Shown here in pieces: positions 44,281-53,411 of a DNA stretch of 64,000 nt. The notes under the pieces were generated by a model. That model saw only the letters and a list, made by a program, of their open reading frames with translations. It did not search any database and had not been told where the DNA came from. The stretch is taken from contig NZ_CP061379.1 in assembly GCF_015624505.1 (NCBI RefSeq), positions 2,046,001-2,110,000 on the forward strand. The letters are read 5' to 3'. Both the position numbers and the translations under genes were made by a program. This DNA comes from Bradyrhizobium commune. GTDB lineage: Bacteria; Pseudomonadota; Alphaproteobacteria; Rhizobiales; Xanthobacteraceae. Within the stretch, counting starts at the first letter, position 1; each line of letters starts with the position of its first letter.

Positions 44281-46621
44281 GTCGCTGGCTCCTCCTGACG
44301 ACAAATGCCGAGATCACCGCGAGCCCGAAATAAACCAGCGCCAGCAACCAGAGTCCGAGCCAGTCATGCGCGACTTCCCAGATGCCGGCGCCGAGCTGAT
44401 TGATGCGCACGAGGCCGTCGATCGCGGAGTCCGAGGGGAAAATCCGGCCGAACGCGAGGGCGACGCCGGGTATGGCTTCACGCGGCCATGCAAAACCGGC
44501 CATGAAAAATTGCGGCATGCTGGTCGCGAGCAGCAGGATGGTCGCGTTCTCCGGCCGCGTGAACCAGGCCCCAACGGCCTGTCCCATAAAACTCGTCGCC
44601 AGCAGGAAGAGGGTCGCGAGCGCGAGGATTTGCGGCAGATGGCCGAGTGTCGAGAAACCGTAGATCCGCGGCAGCACGATGAGATAGAGCGCGACCGCCG
44701 GCAGGTAGATGGTCAGATGCGCGACGCCACGGCCGAGCACGCCGGAGAATGCGCCGCCGCGGCTGGCCAGTGCGGAGCGGGTCAACATAGCCGCGCCGAT
44801 CAGCAGGGTTTGCTGGAGGATCAGCACGAACGCCGCCGGAACGACGTAGCTCGCGTAGCCGCCGACCGGGTTGAAGATCGGTTGCAGCAGAACGTCGGCC
44901 GGGCTCGCGCTTGCGAGCTTCGCCTTGACCAGGCTGCCGTCCGAGCGACCGCCGCGCGATACCAGCTCCGACGTCAGGACTCCCAAGGCAGTGGCCACCC
45001 CGCTTGCGGTCGAGCGGAAGATGAAGAGGTAGGTGGCATCCGCATAGACCGGGATGTGAGCCGTGAGGCCCTTGAGCACATCGCGCTCGGTGCCTGTCGG
45101 GATGTCGACGGCCGCAAAAGCCTCGCCGCGATTGATCGCCTTGTTCGCGTCGGCCAACGTTCGGGCGCGAACCGCAACGCTCAATGCGCCACTCGCATCC
45201 AGCGTCTCGACCATCCGGCGGCTGAGATCGCTGAGATCGTTTTCGACGACCGCGATGGGAAGCTTGCGCAGGATCTGGTTCAGATAGGGTTGCGGATAAT
45301 AGATGCCGTAAACCAGCGGCGCCAGGAACAGCACGCTGAAGGCGCTCCGCGCGCCCAGCACGCGCCGCCACTCCGCCGTGAAGGCGCCGCCGATGCCGTG
45401 CGGCGTGGGCTCGATCGCGGGCGGTTCTTCAGGTTGCGCCGTCTCGAACCAGCCCTTGCGCGTCAGGCTCGCCATGCGCCACCATGCCAGCCCGGCAAAC
45501 AGCACCGCCAGTCCCGCGAGCGCCGCGAAGGGGACCGCGGAATCCGCGACCGACAGTCCCCGCGCCGCTTGTCCCAGCAGGACGGACATGTACCAGCGCA
45601 GCGGCAGGATCGTGCTCCATGTCTGCGCAAAGGCATTCATGCCGATGGTAGGAAAGCCGACGCCGGCATAGCCGAACGCGGGCGAGGCGATGAGGCCCGC
45701 AAGCCCGAGTCCGGTGGCGAGATCGCCGACCAGAAGCTGGAGCAGGGCGCCGAGCGACAGATAGGCGATGATCAGCAGCGAGCCGGCGGCGATCATCAGC
45801 GGCAGGTGTCCCTTGAAGGGGACGTCCAGCACGCCCTCGAGCACGAGCGGCTCGGCCAGCATGATCAGGAGGAAGATGCAGAACAGCGGCGCGAGCTTGC
45901 CGGCGAGTGCTGCGACCGGATCGCCTCCGGCACTTGCGAGCCAGGCCCGCGCGTCGCGGCGGCGGAATTCGGAGCCGACCGAATAGCCCGCGGCAAGCGT
46001 CATCACCACATGAATGATCGTCGGCAGCAGCGCGCGCAGCAGGAACTGCGCGTAATTCTTCTGCGGATTGACCAGCGCGATGGTCTCGGCCGAGAGCGTC
46101 CCGATCGAAGCCGCGGCCGGCGCGGCGTTCCTGGCGGGGGCGGCCACGGCCGCCGCAGCGGACAGTCCATCGCTCAGACCCGAGGCGGCGATGCCGGCGG
46201 CTGTCAGGAACTGCTGGTTATAGAACCCGACCACCTGTGGGCGGCGCTGCGCTTTCAGGTCGCGCTCGAAATCCGGCGGAATGTGAATGGCCGAGATCGC
46301 CTTGCCCGAGCGGATGTCCTGCACCGCCGTGGACAATGTTCCGGAGCGGTCGACGATTTTGAGGCTCGGTGACGCCGCGACATATTCCACCAGCGCATGC
46401 GAAGCGTCCGACTTGTCCTCGTCGACGATCGTCACGCCGAGCCCGCGGATGACCGGATGGCTGAACACCGTGGTGAGCACCACGAACGCAAACAGCGGCA
46501 CGCCGAAGATCAGGAGCAGCGCCACGCGATCATGAAACAGCCAGCGGCACTCGCGCCGCGCGACCAGTAGAAATCCGGGCCCAGATCCGGACCTCAACCC
46601 AGGCTCTGGCGCCGCCCTCAT
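44267..46621 (-). CDS. Tandem-fused ABC-2 type permease
   Basis: A 784-residue membrane protein made of two ABC-2 permease units in one chain. Each unit starts with a membrane helix followed by a large extracytoplasmic domain (VTIVDEDKSDASHALVEYVA in unit 1; IAVVENDLSDLSRRMVETLD in unit 2) and then a bundle of about five helices. The shared D-S-L/V-E order and the matching IHIPPDFERDLK / VDIPTGTERDVLK segments show internal duplication. It corresponds to YhhJ/YbhR-type permeases of drug or lipid exporters, which normally act as two chains. No ATP-binding domain is present in the protein or the operon. Both ends overlap neighbouring adaptor genes. Confidence 0.9.
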   Translation of the reverse strand: MRAAPEPGLRSGSGPGFLLVARRECRWLFHDRVALLLIFGVPLFAFVVLTTVFSHPVIRGLGVTIVDEDKSDASHALVEYVAASPSLKIVDRSGTLSTAVQDIRSGKAISAIHIPPDFERDLKAQRRPQVVGFYNQQFLTAAGIAASGLSDGLSAAAAVAAPARNAAPAAASIGTLSAETIALVNPQKNYAQFLLRALLPTIIHVVMTLAAGYSVGSEFRRRDARAWLASAGGDPVAALAGKLAPLFCIFLLIMLAEPLVLEGVLDVPFKGHLPLMIAAGSLLIIAYLSLGALLQLLVGDLATGLGLAGLIASPAFGYAGVGFPTIGMNAFAQTWSTILPLRWYMSVLLGQAARGLSVADSAVPFAALAGLAVLFAGLAWWRMASLTRKGWFETAQPEEPPAIEPTPHGIGGAFTAEWRRVLGARSAFSVLFLAPLVYGIYYPQPYLNQILRKLPIAVVENDLSDLSRRMVETLDASGALSVAVRARTLADANKAINRGEAFAAVDIPTGTERDVLKGLTAHIPVYADATYLFIFRSTASGVATALGVLTSELVSRGGRSDGSLVKAKLASASPADVLLQPIFNPVGGYASYVVPAAFVLILQQTLLIGAAMLTRSALASRGGAFSGVLGRGVAHLTIYLPAVALYLIVLPRIYGFSTLGHLPQILALATLFLLATSFMGQAVGAWFTRPENATILLLATSMPQFFMAGFAWPREAIPGVALAFGRIFPSDSAIDGLVRINQLGAGIWEVAHDWLGLWLLALVYFGLAVISAFVVRRSQRHAHP

Positions 46622-47679
46622 TGCCGCGACCGCCAGTCGAGATAGGCGCTCATCCCCGGTCGCAGCTCGGGCACCGGCTGAACGGGATAGGCGCGGATCG
46701 AAAACGTCCGCAGATCGAAATCCCCAGAGGCACGCGTCGCCCGCCAGCTCGCATACTCGCCCTTGGTCGCGATGAGCTTGACCTCGACCGTCACGGAACG
46801 GTCGCCGAGGGCCGGAATGCGGACATCGAAGCGATCGCCGACCTTCAGGCTTTTAACGAGATCCTCGCGGAGGTCGAAATGCACCCAGAGGTCGGCCAGG
46901 TTGATCAAGGTGACGAGCGGGACGCCCGGCGATACGTATTCGCCAGGCTCCACGTTGCGCTGGTAGACCTGCGAGGCGATGGGCGCATAGACCACGAGCT
47001 GATCGATGATCGACTGGACGCTCTGGATGTCGGCGCCGGCCTTTTCGACGTTGGTCCCGGCGATGGCGCGCTCCTCCTTGGTGTAGCCGTTGACCGCCTG
47101 CTCATAGGCCGATTTGGCCTGGTCGACCGCGCGCTCGCTCTCGTGCAGCGCATCGGTGGCCTGGTCGAGGCGGGCCTGCGGCGCGTTGCCCTGATCGGTC
47201 AGGGTGTGCGTGCGGTCGAACGTCTTCTGCGCCAGCACCAGCGCTGCCTGGGCGCGCTCCATTTCCGCCTTGCGTGCGGCGATGACTTCCGCGCGCGTTC
47301 CGACCAGCACGTTGGCAAGCTGCGCGTCCGCAACAGCCTTGGCCGCCTTCATCTGCTCGTGCTTGGCCAGCGTTTCCGGATTGTCGATCTGGACGAGCAC
47401 CGTGTTCGCGGCAACGTTCTGACCACGTTCGACGGGGATCTTGCCGACCCGTCCGTCGACGCGCGCGGCAATATCAAGCCGCGTTGCATCGACTTCGCCC
47501 TGAACGAGCAACGGTTCTGGCCGCAACAGATAGAAGACCGAAAGCCCGACGACGGCGGCCGCAACGACACCGACGATGATGGAGGGAGTCCGGATCGGGT
47601 TGCGTGCGGCTTTCGCCTGTCCGTCACCCGGTACGTCGGGTGGGCTTTGGATGTCCTTGTCAGAGCTCGGCACGTCCAT
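46618..47679 (-). CDS. HlyD-family periplasmic adaptor, first gene of exporter operon
   Basis: A 353-residue membrane fusion protein. A hydrophilic N-terminus is followed by a membrane helix (IIVGVVAAAVVGLSVFYLLR). The barrel half-motifs are ARVDGRVGKIPVERGQNVAA and VYAPIASQVYQRNVEPGEYV, bracketing a long helical hairpin (about residues 105-215). The C-terminal part ends VPELRPGMSAYLDWRSRQ. It resembles YhiI/YbhG-type adaptors. The start follows GGGAG; the stop overlaps the permease start by four bases. The operon order adaptor - double permease - adaptor is unusual. It is divergent from the YWTD propeller gene across about 290 bases with no other feature seen. Confidence 0.93.
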   Translation of the reverse strand: MDVPSSDKDIQSPPDVPGDGQAKAARNPIRTPSIIVGVVAAAVVGLSVFYLLRPEPLLVQGEVDATRLDIAARVDGRVGKIPVERGQNVAANTVLVQIDNPETLAKHEQMKAAKAVADAQLANVLVGTRAEVIAARKAEMERAQAALVLAQKTFDRTHTLTDQGNAPQARLDQATDALHESERAVDQAKSAYEQAVNGYTKEERAIAGTNVEKAGADIQSVQSIIDQLVVYAPIASQVYQRNVEPGEYVSPGVPLVTLINLADLWVHFDLREDLVKSLKVGDRFDVRIPALGDRSVTVEVKLIATKGEYASWRATRASGDFDLRTFSIRAYPVQPVPELRPGMSAYLDWRSRQ

Positions 47680-47971
47680 GCCTGACTCCCTTTCCCACGG
47701 CCTGATCGCCGTTCACTATGTTTAGCCGTCCGGTCCGGTCCAATCGCGGTGTGCCGATCTTGTGGGCCGCAAACCCCGACCATGTGGCGTGTCCATTGCC
47801 CGTGCTTGGACGTTTGATGCCTGAGTTGTCGAAAGCTGCTGCTCTCGCATCTGTCGGTGCAGCAGGCCCATCCCAACGATGACATTCCTGTCCAAGCTGA
47901 CCGTCGGCACTCAGGTCATAGTCACGGCCACCTGACCCGGTTCGTGGTCGGGCCACGATGCAGGGTGCGCC

Positions 47972-48877
47972 ATGGCAAATGCTGTCACAAGATCTTCCGC
48001 AAACTCCTCAGTCCCTCGCCTCTTCGTTCTCGAATTGAACGCCGGCTGCATTCACTTGATGAATGCGGATGGCTCCGATCGCACGACGATCGTTACGGGC
48101 TGTCACCTGCCGGATGGCATCGTCGTGGATGTCGAAGCGGGCCATATCTACTGGACCAACATGGGCATCCCAAGCCTGAATGACGGGTCGGTCGAGCGGG
48201 CGGACATCGACGGCAAGAACCGCAGGATCATCGTGCCGCAGGGAGCGACCCACACTCCGAAGCAGATCATTCTCGATAAGAAAGGCGGCAAGCTCTACTG
48301 GTGCGACCGCGAGGGCATGCGCCTCATGCGCTGCAATCTCGACGGCTCGCAGCTGGAGACGCTCATCGAGGCGGGGCACGGCGAGGCTGAACGCAAGGAC
48401 CAGACACGATGGTGCGTTGGACTCGCGATCGATCCGAAACTCGGACGCATCTACTGGACGCAAAAGGGCCCCGACAATGCCGGGCTCGGTCGCATCTTCC
48501 GCGCCAATGTTGAAATACCCGCTGGCCAGACTGCGGCCACCAGGTCCGACATCGAGATCTTCTACGACGGTCTGCCGGAGCCGATCGATCTGGAGATCGA
48601 TCACAAGAGCCGGATTCTCTATTGGACCGACCGCGGCGACCCTCCGCGCGGCAACACGGTGAACCGGGCCTCAATCGATACCAAGCCGGCGGAGCCGGAG
48701 ATCGTGGTGACCCATCTCATGGAAGGGATCGGCATCGCGCTCGACGTCCCGAACGACCGCATGTTCGTGACCGACTTTGCTGGCTCGATCTACTCCGCAC
48801 GACTCGATGGATCCGGCGAGCGCAACTTCCTCTTCGCCCAGGGCAATCTCACCGGCATTGCTTACGCCGAAATCTAA
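47972..48877 (+). CDS. YWTD-type beta-propeller protein
   Basis: A 301-residue protein with repeated YWTD/LDL-receptor class B motifs: GHIYWTNMG, GKLYWCDREG, GRIYWTQKG and RILYWTDRG, each about 45-55 residues apart, plus a first LFVLELNAGCIHLMNADGSD and last MFVTDFAGSIYSARLDGSGE. This makes a complete six-bladed propeller. No signal peptide is visible, so it is probably cytoplasmic, unlike most YWTD proteins. It is followed within 22 bases by a 3-hydroxyacyl-CoA dehydrogenase gene and so appears to head the degradation operon. A lactonase- or hydrolase-like role is conceivable by analogy with SMP-30 propellers, but not shown. Confidence 0.9.
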   Translation: MANAVTRSSANSSVPRLFVLELNAGCIHLMNADGSDRTTIVTGCHLPDGIVVDVEAGHIYWTNMGIPSLNDGSVERADIDGKNRRIIVPQGATHTPKQIILDKKGGKLYWCDREGMRLMRCNLDGSQLETLIEAGHGEAERKDQTRWCVGLAIDPKLGRIYWTQKGPDNAGLGRIFRANVEIPAGQTAATRSDIEIFYDGLPEPIDLEIDHKSRILYWTDRGDPPRGNTVNRASIDTKPAEPEIVVTHLMEGIGIALDVPNDRMFVTDFAGSIYSARLDGSGERNFLFAQGNLTGIAYAEI

Positions 48878-48899
48878 CCGACGTATTGGAGAGAATGAC

Positions 48900-49850
48900 A
48901 TGACCGACACCAAGCCCATTCGCCGCATCGCCATCATCGGTACCGGCGTGATCGGCGCGAGCTGGAGCTCGCTGTTTCTCGCCAAGGGACTGCAGGTCGT
49001 CGCGACAGATATCGCGCCGAACGCAGAAGCGGCGCTGAGGAAGTTCGTCGAGACGGCGTGGCCGGCGCTGACGCGACTGGGTCTGTCGCCCGGAGCGTCG
49101 CAAGCGAACCTCAAATTCACGTCCGACATCGCGCAGGCGCTCGCGGGTGCCGACCTGGTCCAGGAGAACGGGCCCGAGCGGATCGAATTCAAGCAGAAGC
49201 TCTATGGCCAGCTTGATGAGCTGTTGCCGCCCGACGTGATCATCGCATCGAGCTCGTCGGGGCTCACCATGAGCGAAATCCAGAAGGGGGCCGCGTCGCA
49301 TCCCGAGCGTTGCGTCATCGCCCACCCGTTCAATCCGCCGCACCTGATCCCGCTGGTCGAGATCGTCGGCGGCGCGAAGACCTCCGAGGTCACGAAACAG
49401 CGCGCAGCGGAGTTCTACACGTCGATCGGGCAACGGACGGTGCGCCTCAACAAGGAAATGCCGGGGCATGTCGCCAACCGTCTGCAGGCGGCGCTAAGTC
49501 GCGAGGTTTATTACCTTGTCGCCGAGGGTGTGGTGAGCGCCGCCGACGTCGACACCGCTCTGAGCTGGGGGCCGGGCCTGCGCTGGGGTGTCATGGGCAG
49601 CATGATGCTCAACCATCTCGGGGGCGGTCCGGGTGGCATCGAGCACTTCTTCCAACAGTTCACCGGACCGATGACGGCCTGGTGGAAGACCCTTGGCTCG
49701 CCGGTGCTGACGCCGGAGGTGCAAAAGAAACTCATCGACAGCGTCCATGCCGAGGCTGGATCGCGCACCATCGTGGAGTTGGAGGCCGAGCGCGACGAAA
49801 TTCTGCTCGGTCTGATCGAGCTGCGCAAGAAAGCTGCCAAGCCGAGCTAA
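48900..49850 (+). CDS. 3-hydroxyacyl-CoA / carnitine-type dehydrogenase
   Basis: A 316-residue NAD-dependent dehydrogenase. The Rossmann motif is IAIIGTGVIGASWSSLFLAK with the adenine-ribose Asp in VVATDIAPNA. QENGPERIEFKQKLYGQLD, IASSSSGLTMSEIQKGA and the catalytic VIAHPFNPPHLIPLVEIVGG (His) follow, and the helical domain has GHVANRLQAALSREVYYLVA. The size and HPFNPP region fit short 3-hydroxyacyl-CoA dehydrogenases and L-carnitine dehydrogenase equally. The start ATG 48900 is behind TTGGAGAG. It is second in the operon with an acyl-CoA dehydrogenase and hydratases, favouring a CoA-ester substrate. Confidence 0.93.
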   Translation: MTDTKPIRRIAIIGTGVIGASWSSLFLAKGLQVVATDIAPNAEAALRKFVETAWPALTRLGLSPGASQANLKFTSDIAQALAGADLVQENGPERIEFKQKLYGQLDELLPPDVIIASSSSGLTMSEIQKGAASHPERCVIAHPFNPPHLIPLVEIVGGAKTSEVTKQRAAEFYTSIGQRTVRLNKEMPGHVANRLQAALSREVYYLVAEGVVSAADVDTALSWGPGLRWGVMGSMMLNHLGGGPGGIEHFFQQFTGPMTAWWKTLGSPVLTPEVQKKLIDSVHAEAGSRTIVELEAERDEILLGLIELRKKAAKPS

Positions 49851-49934
49851 CGACATCGGCGACGCCCGCGAGATCAACGACACGTTCAACCCATCACTTT
49901 TCAGGCTTCCGAGCCGCAGCGAGGAGTATCGCAA

Positions 49935-51155
49935 ATGCCCACCGCAACCACAGCAAGCAAGAGCGCCGCGCCGAAGCCGGCGCCCGCACCCAATGGCGAC
50001 TTCTATCAGCTGGCCGACCTTCTCACTGCCGAGGAGAAGGCGCTCGTCAAGAAGGTGCGGACCTACATGGAGACCAAGGTCCAGCCGGTCATCAACAAGT
50101 ACTGGGCCGACGACGCGTTTCCGTTCGAGCTGCTGCCGTCGTTCAAGGAGCTCGGCCTCGGCGGCCTCGGCTTCGAAGGTTATGGTTGCGCCGGCGGCAG
50201 CCAGAAGCTGTTCGGCTTCGTCGCGATGGAACTGGCGCGCACCGATGCCTCGTTCTGCACGTTCTTCGGCGTGCATAGCGGCCTGGCGATGGGCTCGATC
50301 TATCTCGATGGCTCCGAGGAGCAGAAGCAGAAATGGCTGCCGGCGATGGCGCGCTGGGAAAAGATCGGCTGCTTCGGCCTCACCGAGCCGCTGGTCGGCT
50401 CCGGCACGAGCGGCGGTCTGACCACGACGGCCAAGCGTGAAGGCGATACCTGGATCCTCAATGGACAGAAGCGGTGGATCGGCAATGCGCCGTGGTGCGA
50501 CCTTTCCATCATCTGGGCGCGCGACCTTGCCGACAACCAGGTCAAGGGATTCATCGTCGAGAACAAGTCGACGCCCGGTTTTAGCGTCGAGAAAATCGAA
50601 CATAAGATCGCGCTCAAGGTGGTCCAGAACGGCCAGATCACGCTGAAGGATGTGCGGGTGTCCGAAGCGAACCGCCTGCAGGGCGGCAATTCATTCCGCG
50701 ATACCGCGCGCGTGCTGCGGATGACGCGGTACATGGTGGGCTGGGCGTCGACCGGCATCCAGATGGGCGCATACGAAGCAACCCTCAAATACGCCCAGGA
50801 GCGTCTGCAATTCGGCAAGCCGATCGCGTCGTTCCAGCTGATTCAGGATCTGCTCGCCAAGATGCTTGGCAATCTGACCGCGTGCCAGTGCCTGATGCTC
50901 CGCCTGGCGCAGCTCGATGACGAAGGCAAGCTTGGCGACCATCACGCGGCGCTGGCGAAGGCGTTCTGCACCTCGAAATCGCGCGAGACGGTCTCATGGG
51001 GCCGTGAGGTGCTGGGCGGCAATGGCATCGTCGCCGACTACAACGTCGCGCGCTTCTTCGCCGATGCCGAGGCGCTCTATTCCTACGAGGGTACGTATCA
51101 GATGCAGAATCTGATCGTGGGCAAGGCCATCACTGGCCACGGCGCATTCCTCTGA
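49935..51155 (+). CDS. Acyl-CoA dehydrogenase, glutaryl-CoA dehydrogenase-like
   Basis: A 406-residue FAD enzyme. An Ala/Pro/Lys-rich N-terminal tail of about 25 residues precedes the domain. Motifs are CFGLTEPLVGSGTSGGLTTT, WILNGQKRWIGNAPWCDLSI, TRYMVGWASTGIQMGAYEAT and WGREVLGGNGIVADYNVARF. The catalytic Glu is in SYEGTYQMQNLIVGKAITGH, in the position used by glutaryl- and short-chain acyl-CoA dehydrogenases. It would oxidise a CoA ester to the enoyl-CoA, passing electrons to ETF. The ATG follows GAGGAG. Position between a hydroxyacyl-CoA dehydrogenase and an enoyl-CoA hydratase fits a beta-oxidation-like route. Confidence 0.95.
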   Translation: MPTATTASKSAAPKPAPAPNGDFYQLADLLTAEEKALVKKVRTYMETKVQPVINKYWADDAFPFELLPSFKELGLGGLGFEGYGCAGGSQKLFGFVAMELARTDASFCTFFGVHSGLAMGSIYLDGSEEQKQKWLPAMARWEKIGCFGLTEPLVGSGTSGGLTTTAKREGDTWILNGQKRWIGNAPWCDLSIIWARDLADNQVKGFIVENKSTPGFSVEKIEHKIALKVVQNGQITLKDVRVSEANRLQGGNSFRDTARVLRMTRYMVGWASTGIQMGAYEATLKYAQERLQFGKPIASFQLIQDLLAKMLGNLTACQCLMLRLAQLDDEGKLGDHHAALAKAFCTSKSRETVSWGREVLGGNGIVADYNVARFFADAEALYSYEGTYQMQNLIVGKAITGHGAFL

Positions 51156-51210
51156 CATCTCAGCGGCGCCGACGCACCAGCGCCGGCTGCCCCACCCAGG
51201 AGACATGACC

Positions 51211-52062
51211 ATGGTTTCGGGAACTGCACCGTTCACCCCATCGCCAGCGACGGCGCCAAGCTCCGTCCCCAGAGCGGCGCTGGTCCTTACGAACGTTCTA
51301 TATGAGAAAAAAGGCTCGATCGCCTACGTCACGATCAATCGGCCCAAGGTGCTCAACGCGCTCAATACGCCAACTTGGACCGATCTGCACGCTGCATTCG
51401 AGGACGCCAAGGCCGACGCGTCGGTGCGCGGCGTCATTCTCACCGGCGCGGGCGAGAGGGCGTTTATCGCCGGCGCCGACATCAGTGAACTTGCACATGT
51501 CGACGCCTACGACGCCGAAGAGTCCAGTCGGTTCGGGCAGGGCGTGCTGGACCTGATCGAAAATCTAGGCAAGCCGGTGATCGCGGCGATCAACGGCTTC
51601 GCCCTTGGCGGTGGCTGCGAGACGGCGATGGCCTGCACCATCAGGATCGCGGCCGAGCACGCCAGATTCGGGCAGCCCGAGGTCAAGCTGGGCCTGTTGC
51701 CCGGCGGTGGCGGAACACAGCGCTTGCCGCGCCTGGTAGGAAAGGGTCGTGCGTTGCAGCTGATCCTCACCGGCGAGACGATTTCCGCGCACGAGGCCTA
51801 TCGCATCGGCCTCGTCAACGAAGTCGTCGCCGGAGCCGGCCTGATCGATCGTGCCGAGACGATTCTGAAGCAGATCATGGCCAATGCACCGATCGCAGTG
51901 AAGTTCTCGCTGGAAGCCGCCAACAGGGGGATGGAGACGAGCCAAAGCGAAGGCCTCGTGCTGGAAGCATCCTTTTTCGGCATTTGTGCCGCCACCGAGG
52001 ATAAGAAGGAAGGCACCGCCGCCTTTCTCGAGAAACGCGCGCCGCAGTTTCGCGGACGCTGA
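51211..52062 (+). CDS. Enoyl-CoA hydratase/isomerase (first)
   Basis: A 283-residue crotonase-fold enzyme. A Pro/Ala/Ser-rich N-terminal tail of about 30 residues precedes VLYEKKGSIAYVTINRPKVL. The oxyanion regions are GERAFIAGADISELA and INGFALGGGCETAMACTIRI; the catalytic Glu pair is likely in ARFGQPEVKLGLLPGGGGTQ, which matches classical hydratases (E in QPEVKLG and a second acid nearby). It would hydrate the product of the acyl-CoA dehydrogenase. The ATG at 51211 sits eight bases from AGGAGA; an ATG six bases earlier is too close. Confidence 0.94.
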   Translation: MVSGTAPFTPSPATAPSSVPRAALVLTNVLYEKKGSIAYVTINRPKVLNALNTPTWTDLHAAFEDAKADASVRGVILTGAGERAFIAGADISELAHVDAYDAEESSRFGQGVLDLIENLGKPVIAAINGFALGGGCETAMACTIRIAAEHARFGQPEVKLGLLPGGGGTQRLPRLVGKGRALQLILTGETISAHEAYRIGLVNEVVAGAGLIDRAETILKQIMANAPIAVKFSLEAANRGMETSQSEGLVLEASFFGICAATEDKKEGTAAFLEKRAPQFRGR

Positions 52063-52101
52063 AGCAAGGCCGCTCTCCACGCGGATTTGGAAAGGATGCC
52101 C

Positions 52102-53328
52102 ATGGCAAACGATAACATTTTCTCCGGACTGAAGGTGGTAGACCTCGCGAGCTTCATCGCGGGCCCCAGCGCGGCCGTGATCTTGTCCGATTTCGGCGCC
52201 GACGTGATCAAGGTCGAGCCGCCGAGCGGCGAACTTTGGCGACACGCGAACCATCTCCCGCCGCAGCCGGTCGCCGACGAAGCCTATCCCTGGCATCTGG
52301 CCAATCGCAACAAACGCGGCATGGCGCTCGATCTGAAATCTCCGAGCGCCCATCAAGTTCTGGAGAAGCTCGTCAAATGGGCCGACGTTCTCATCGTCAA
52401 CACGCCGCATCCGGCGCGCAAGAAACTGAAGCTCGAGTATGAAGATGTGGTGGGGTGGAATCCGCGGCTGATCTACGCCGACCTCACGGGTTTCGGCGAC
52501 AAGGGACCGGATGCAAATCTTCCGGGCTTCGACATCACGTCGTACTGGGCCCGTAGCGGATTGCTGTCGATGACCCGCGATGCCGGCGCGCCGCCGACCT
52601 GGCCGGTGGCCGGCAGCGGCGACAATGCGACCGCCGTCGGGCTCTATTCGGCGATCGTCACGGCACTATATCGTCGCGAGCGAACCGGCGAGGGGGCGCA
52701 TGTCACGACCTCGCTGCTCGCCGAGGGCGTGTGGTCCGCCAGCGTCTCGATTCAGGCCGCGCTGTGCGATGCGAAATTCTTCGGGTTGCATGATCGCATG
52801 CATCCCGCAAATGCAGCCATGAACGTCTATCGCGCCAAGGATGATACCTGGTTCGTGCTCCTCATCACGCCTGACAAGGTGGAGGCCGTGGCGAAGGCGA
52901 TCGGCCGACCCGATCTCCTGACCGATCCGCGATTCTCCGACCCGGCCAAGCTGATGGCGAACATGACGGAGCTCACGGCAATTCTCGACCAGACCTTCTG
53001 TGCCGAGCCGATGACACATTGGTACGAGGTGTTCAACGGCGTTCACGTGACGTTCGGAGCGGTGCGTGGGCCGCAAGAGGTGATCAACGATCCTCAACTC
53101 CGGGCGAATGACATCATCGTTCCGCTCGAGGGTGCCGGCGGCAAGCTGACGTCCACGATCTCCAGTCCGCTTCAGGTCCATGGCGTCGCCAAGGTCTCCG
53201 CCAAGCGCGCCCCGAAGATCGGAGAACACAATGACGAGGTTCTCCGGCAATTGGGATTTAGCGCGGCCGACATCGATGGTCTGCATGCGAGCGGTGCCAT
53301 TCCCAAGCCAAAGGAACACGCGGCTTAG
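52102..53328 (+). CDS. CaiB/BaiF-family CoA transferase
   Basis: A 408-residue class III CoA transferase. The N-terminus is LKVVDLASFIAGPSAAVILS, then DFGADVIKVEPPSGELWRH, LANRNKRGMALDLKSPSAHQ and LIYADLTGFGDKGPDANLPG, which bears the catalytic Asp in the family's G-P-D-A-N-x-P-G-F-D-like context (FDITSYWARSG). GEGAHVTTSLLAEGVWSAS and FGAVRGPQEVINDPQLRAND follow. Family members move CoA between carboxylic acids; here it probably activates the pathway's starting acid. The ATG 52102 follows AAAGGA. It is fifth of six genes in the operon. Confidence 0.95.
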   Translation: MANDNIFSGLKVVDLASFIAGPSAAVILSDFGADVIKVEPPSGELWRHANHLPPQPVADEAYPWHLANRNKRGMALDLKSPSAHQVLEKLVKWADVLIVNTPHPARKKLKLEYEDVVGWNPRLIYADLTGFGDKGPDANLPGFDITSYWARSGLLSMTRDAGAPPTWPVAGSGDNATAVGLYSAIVTALYRRERTGEGAHVTTSLLAEGVWSASVSIQAALCDAKFFGLHDRMHPANAAMNVYRAKDDTWFVLLITPDKVEAVAKAIGRPDLLTDPRFSDPAKLMANMTELTAILDQTFCAEPMTHWYEVFNGVHVTFGAVRGPQEVINDPQLRANDIIVPLEGAGGKLTSTISSPLQVHGVAKVSAKRAPKIGEHNDEVLRQLGFSAADIDGLHASGAIPKPKEHAA

Positions 53329-53411
53329 CGTAACGAGACGCTCGGGGCGGCGTTAGCCGCCTCGAGCTTGCACTTGCAGTGAAAGTCACCAAAGAGATCA
53401 GGATTTCGGCC

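Noticed and set aside
44273..46372. A 699-codon open frame antisense to the ABC-2 permease
   Set aside because: The sequence is hydrophilic and repetitive in Arg/Gln/Glu, typical of a shadow of membrane-protein codons.
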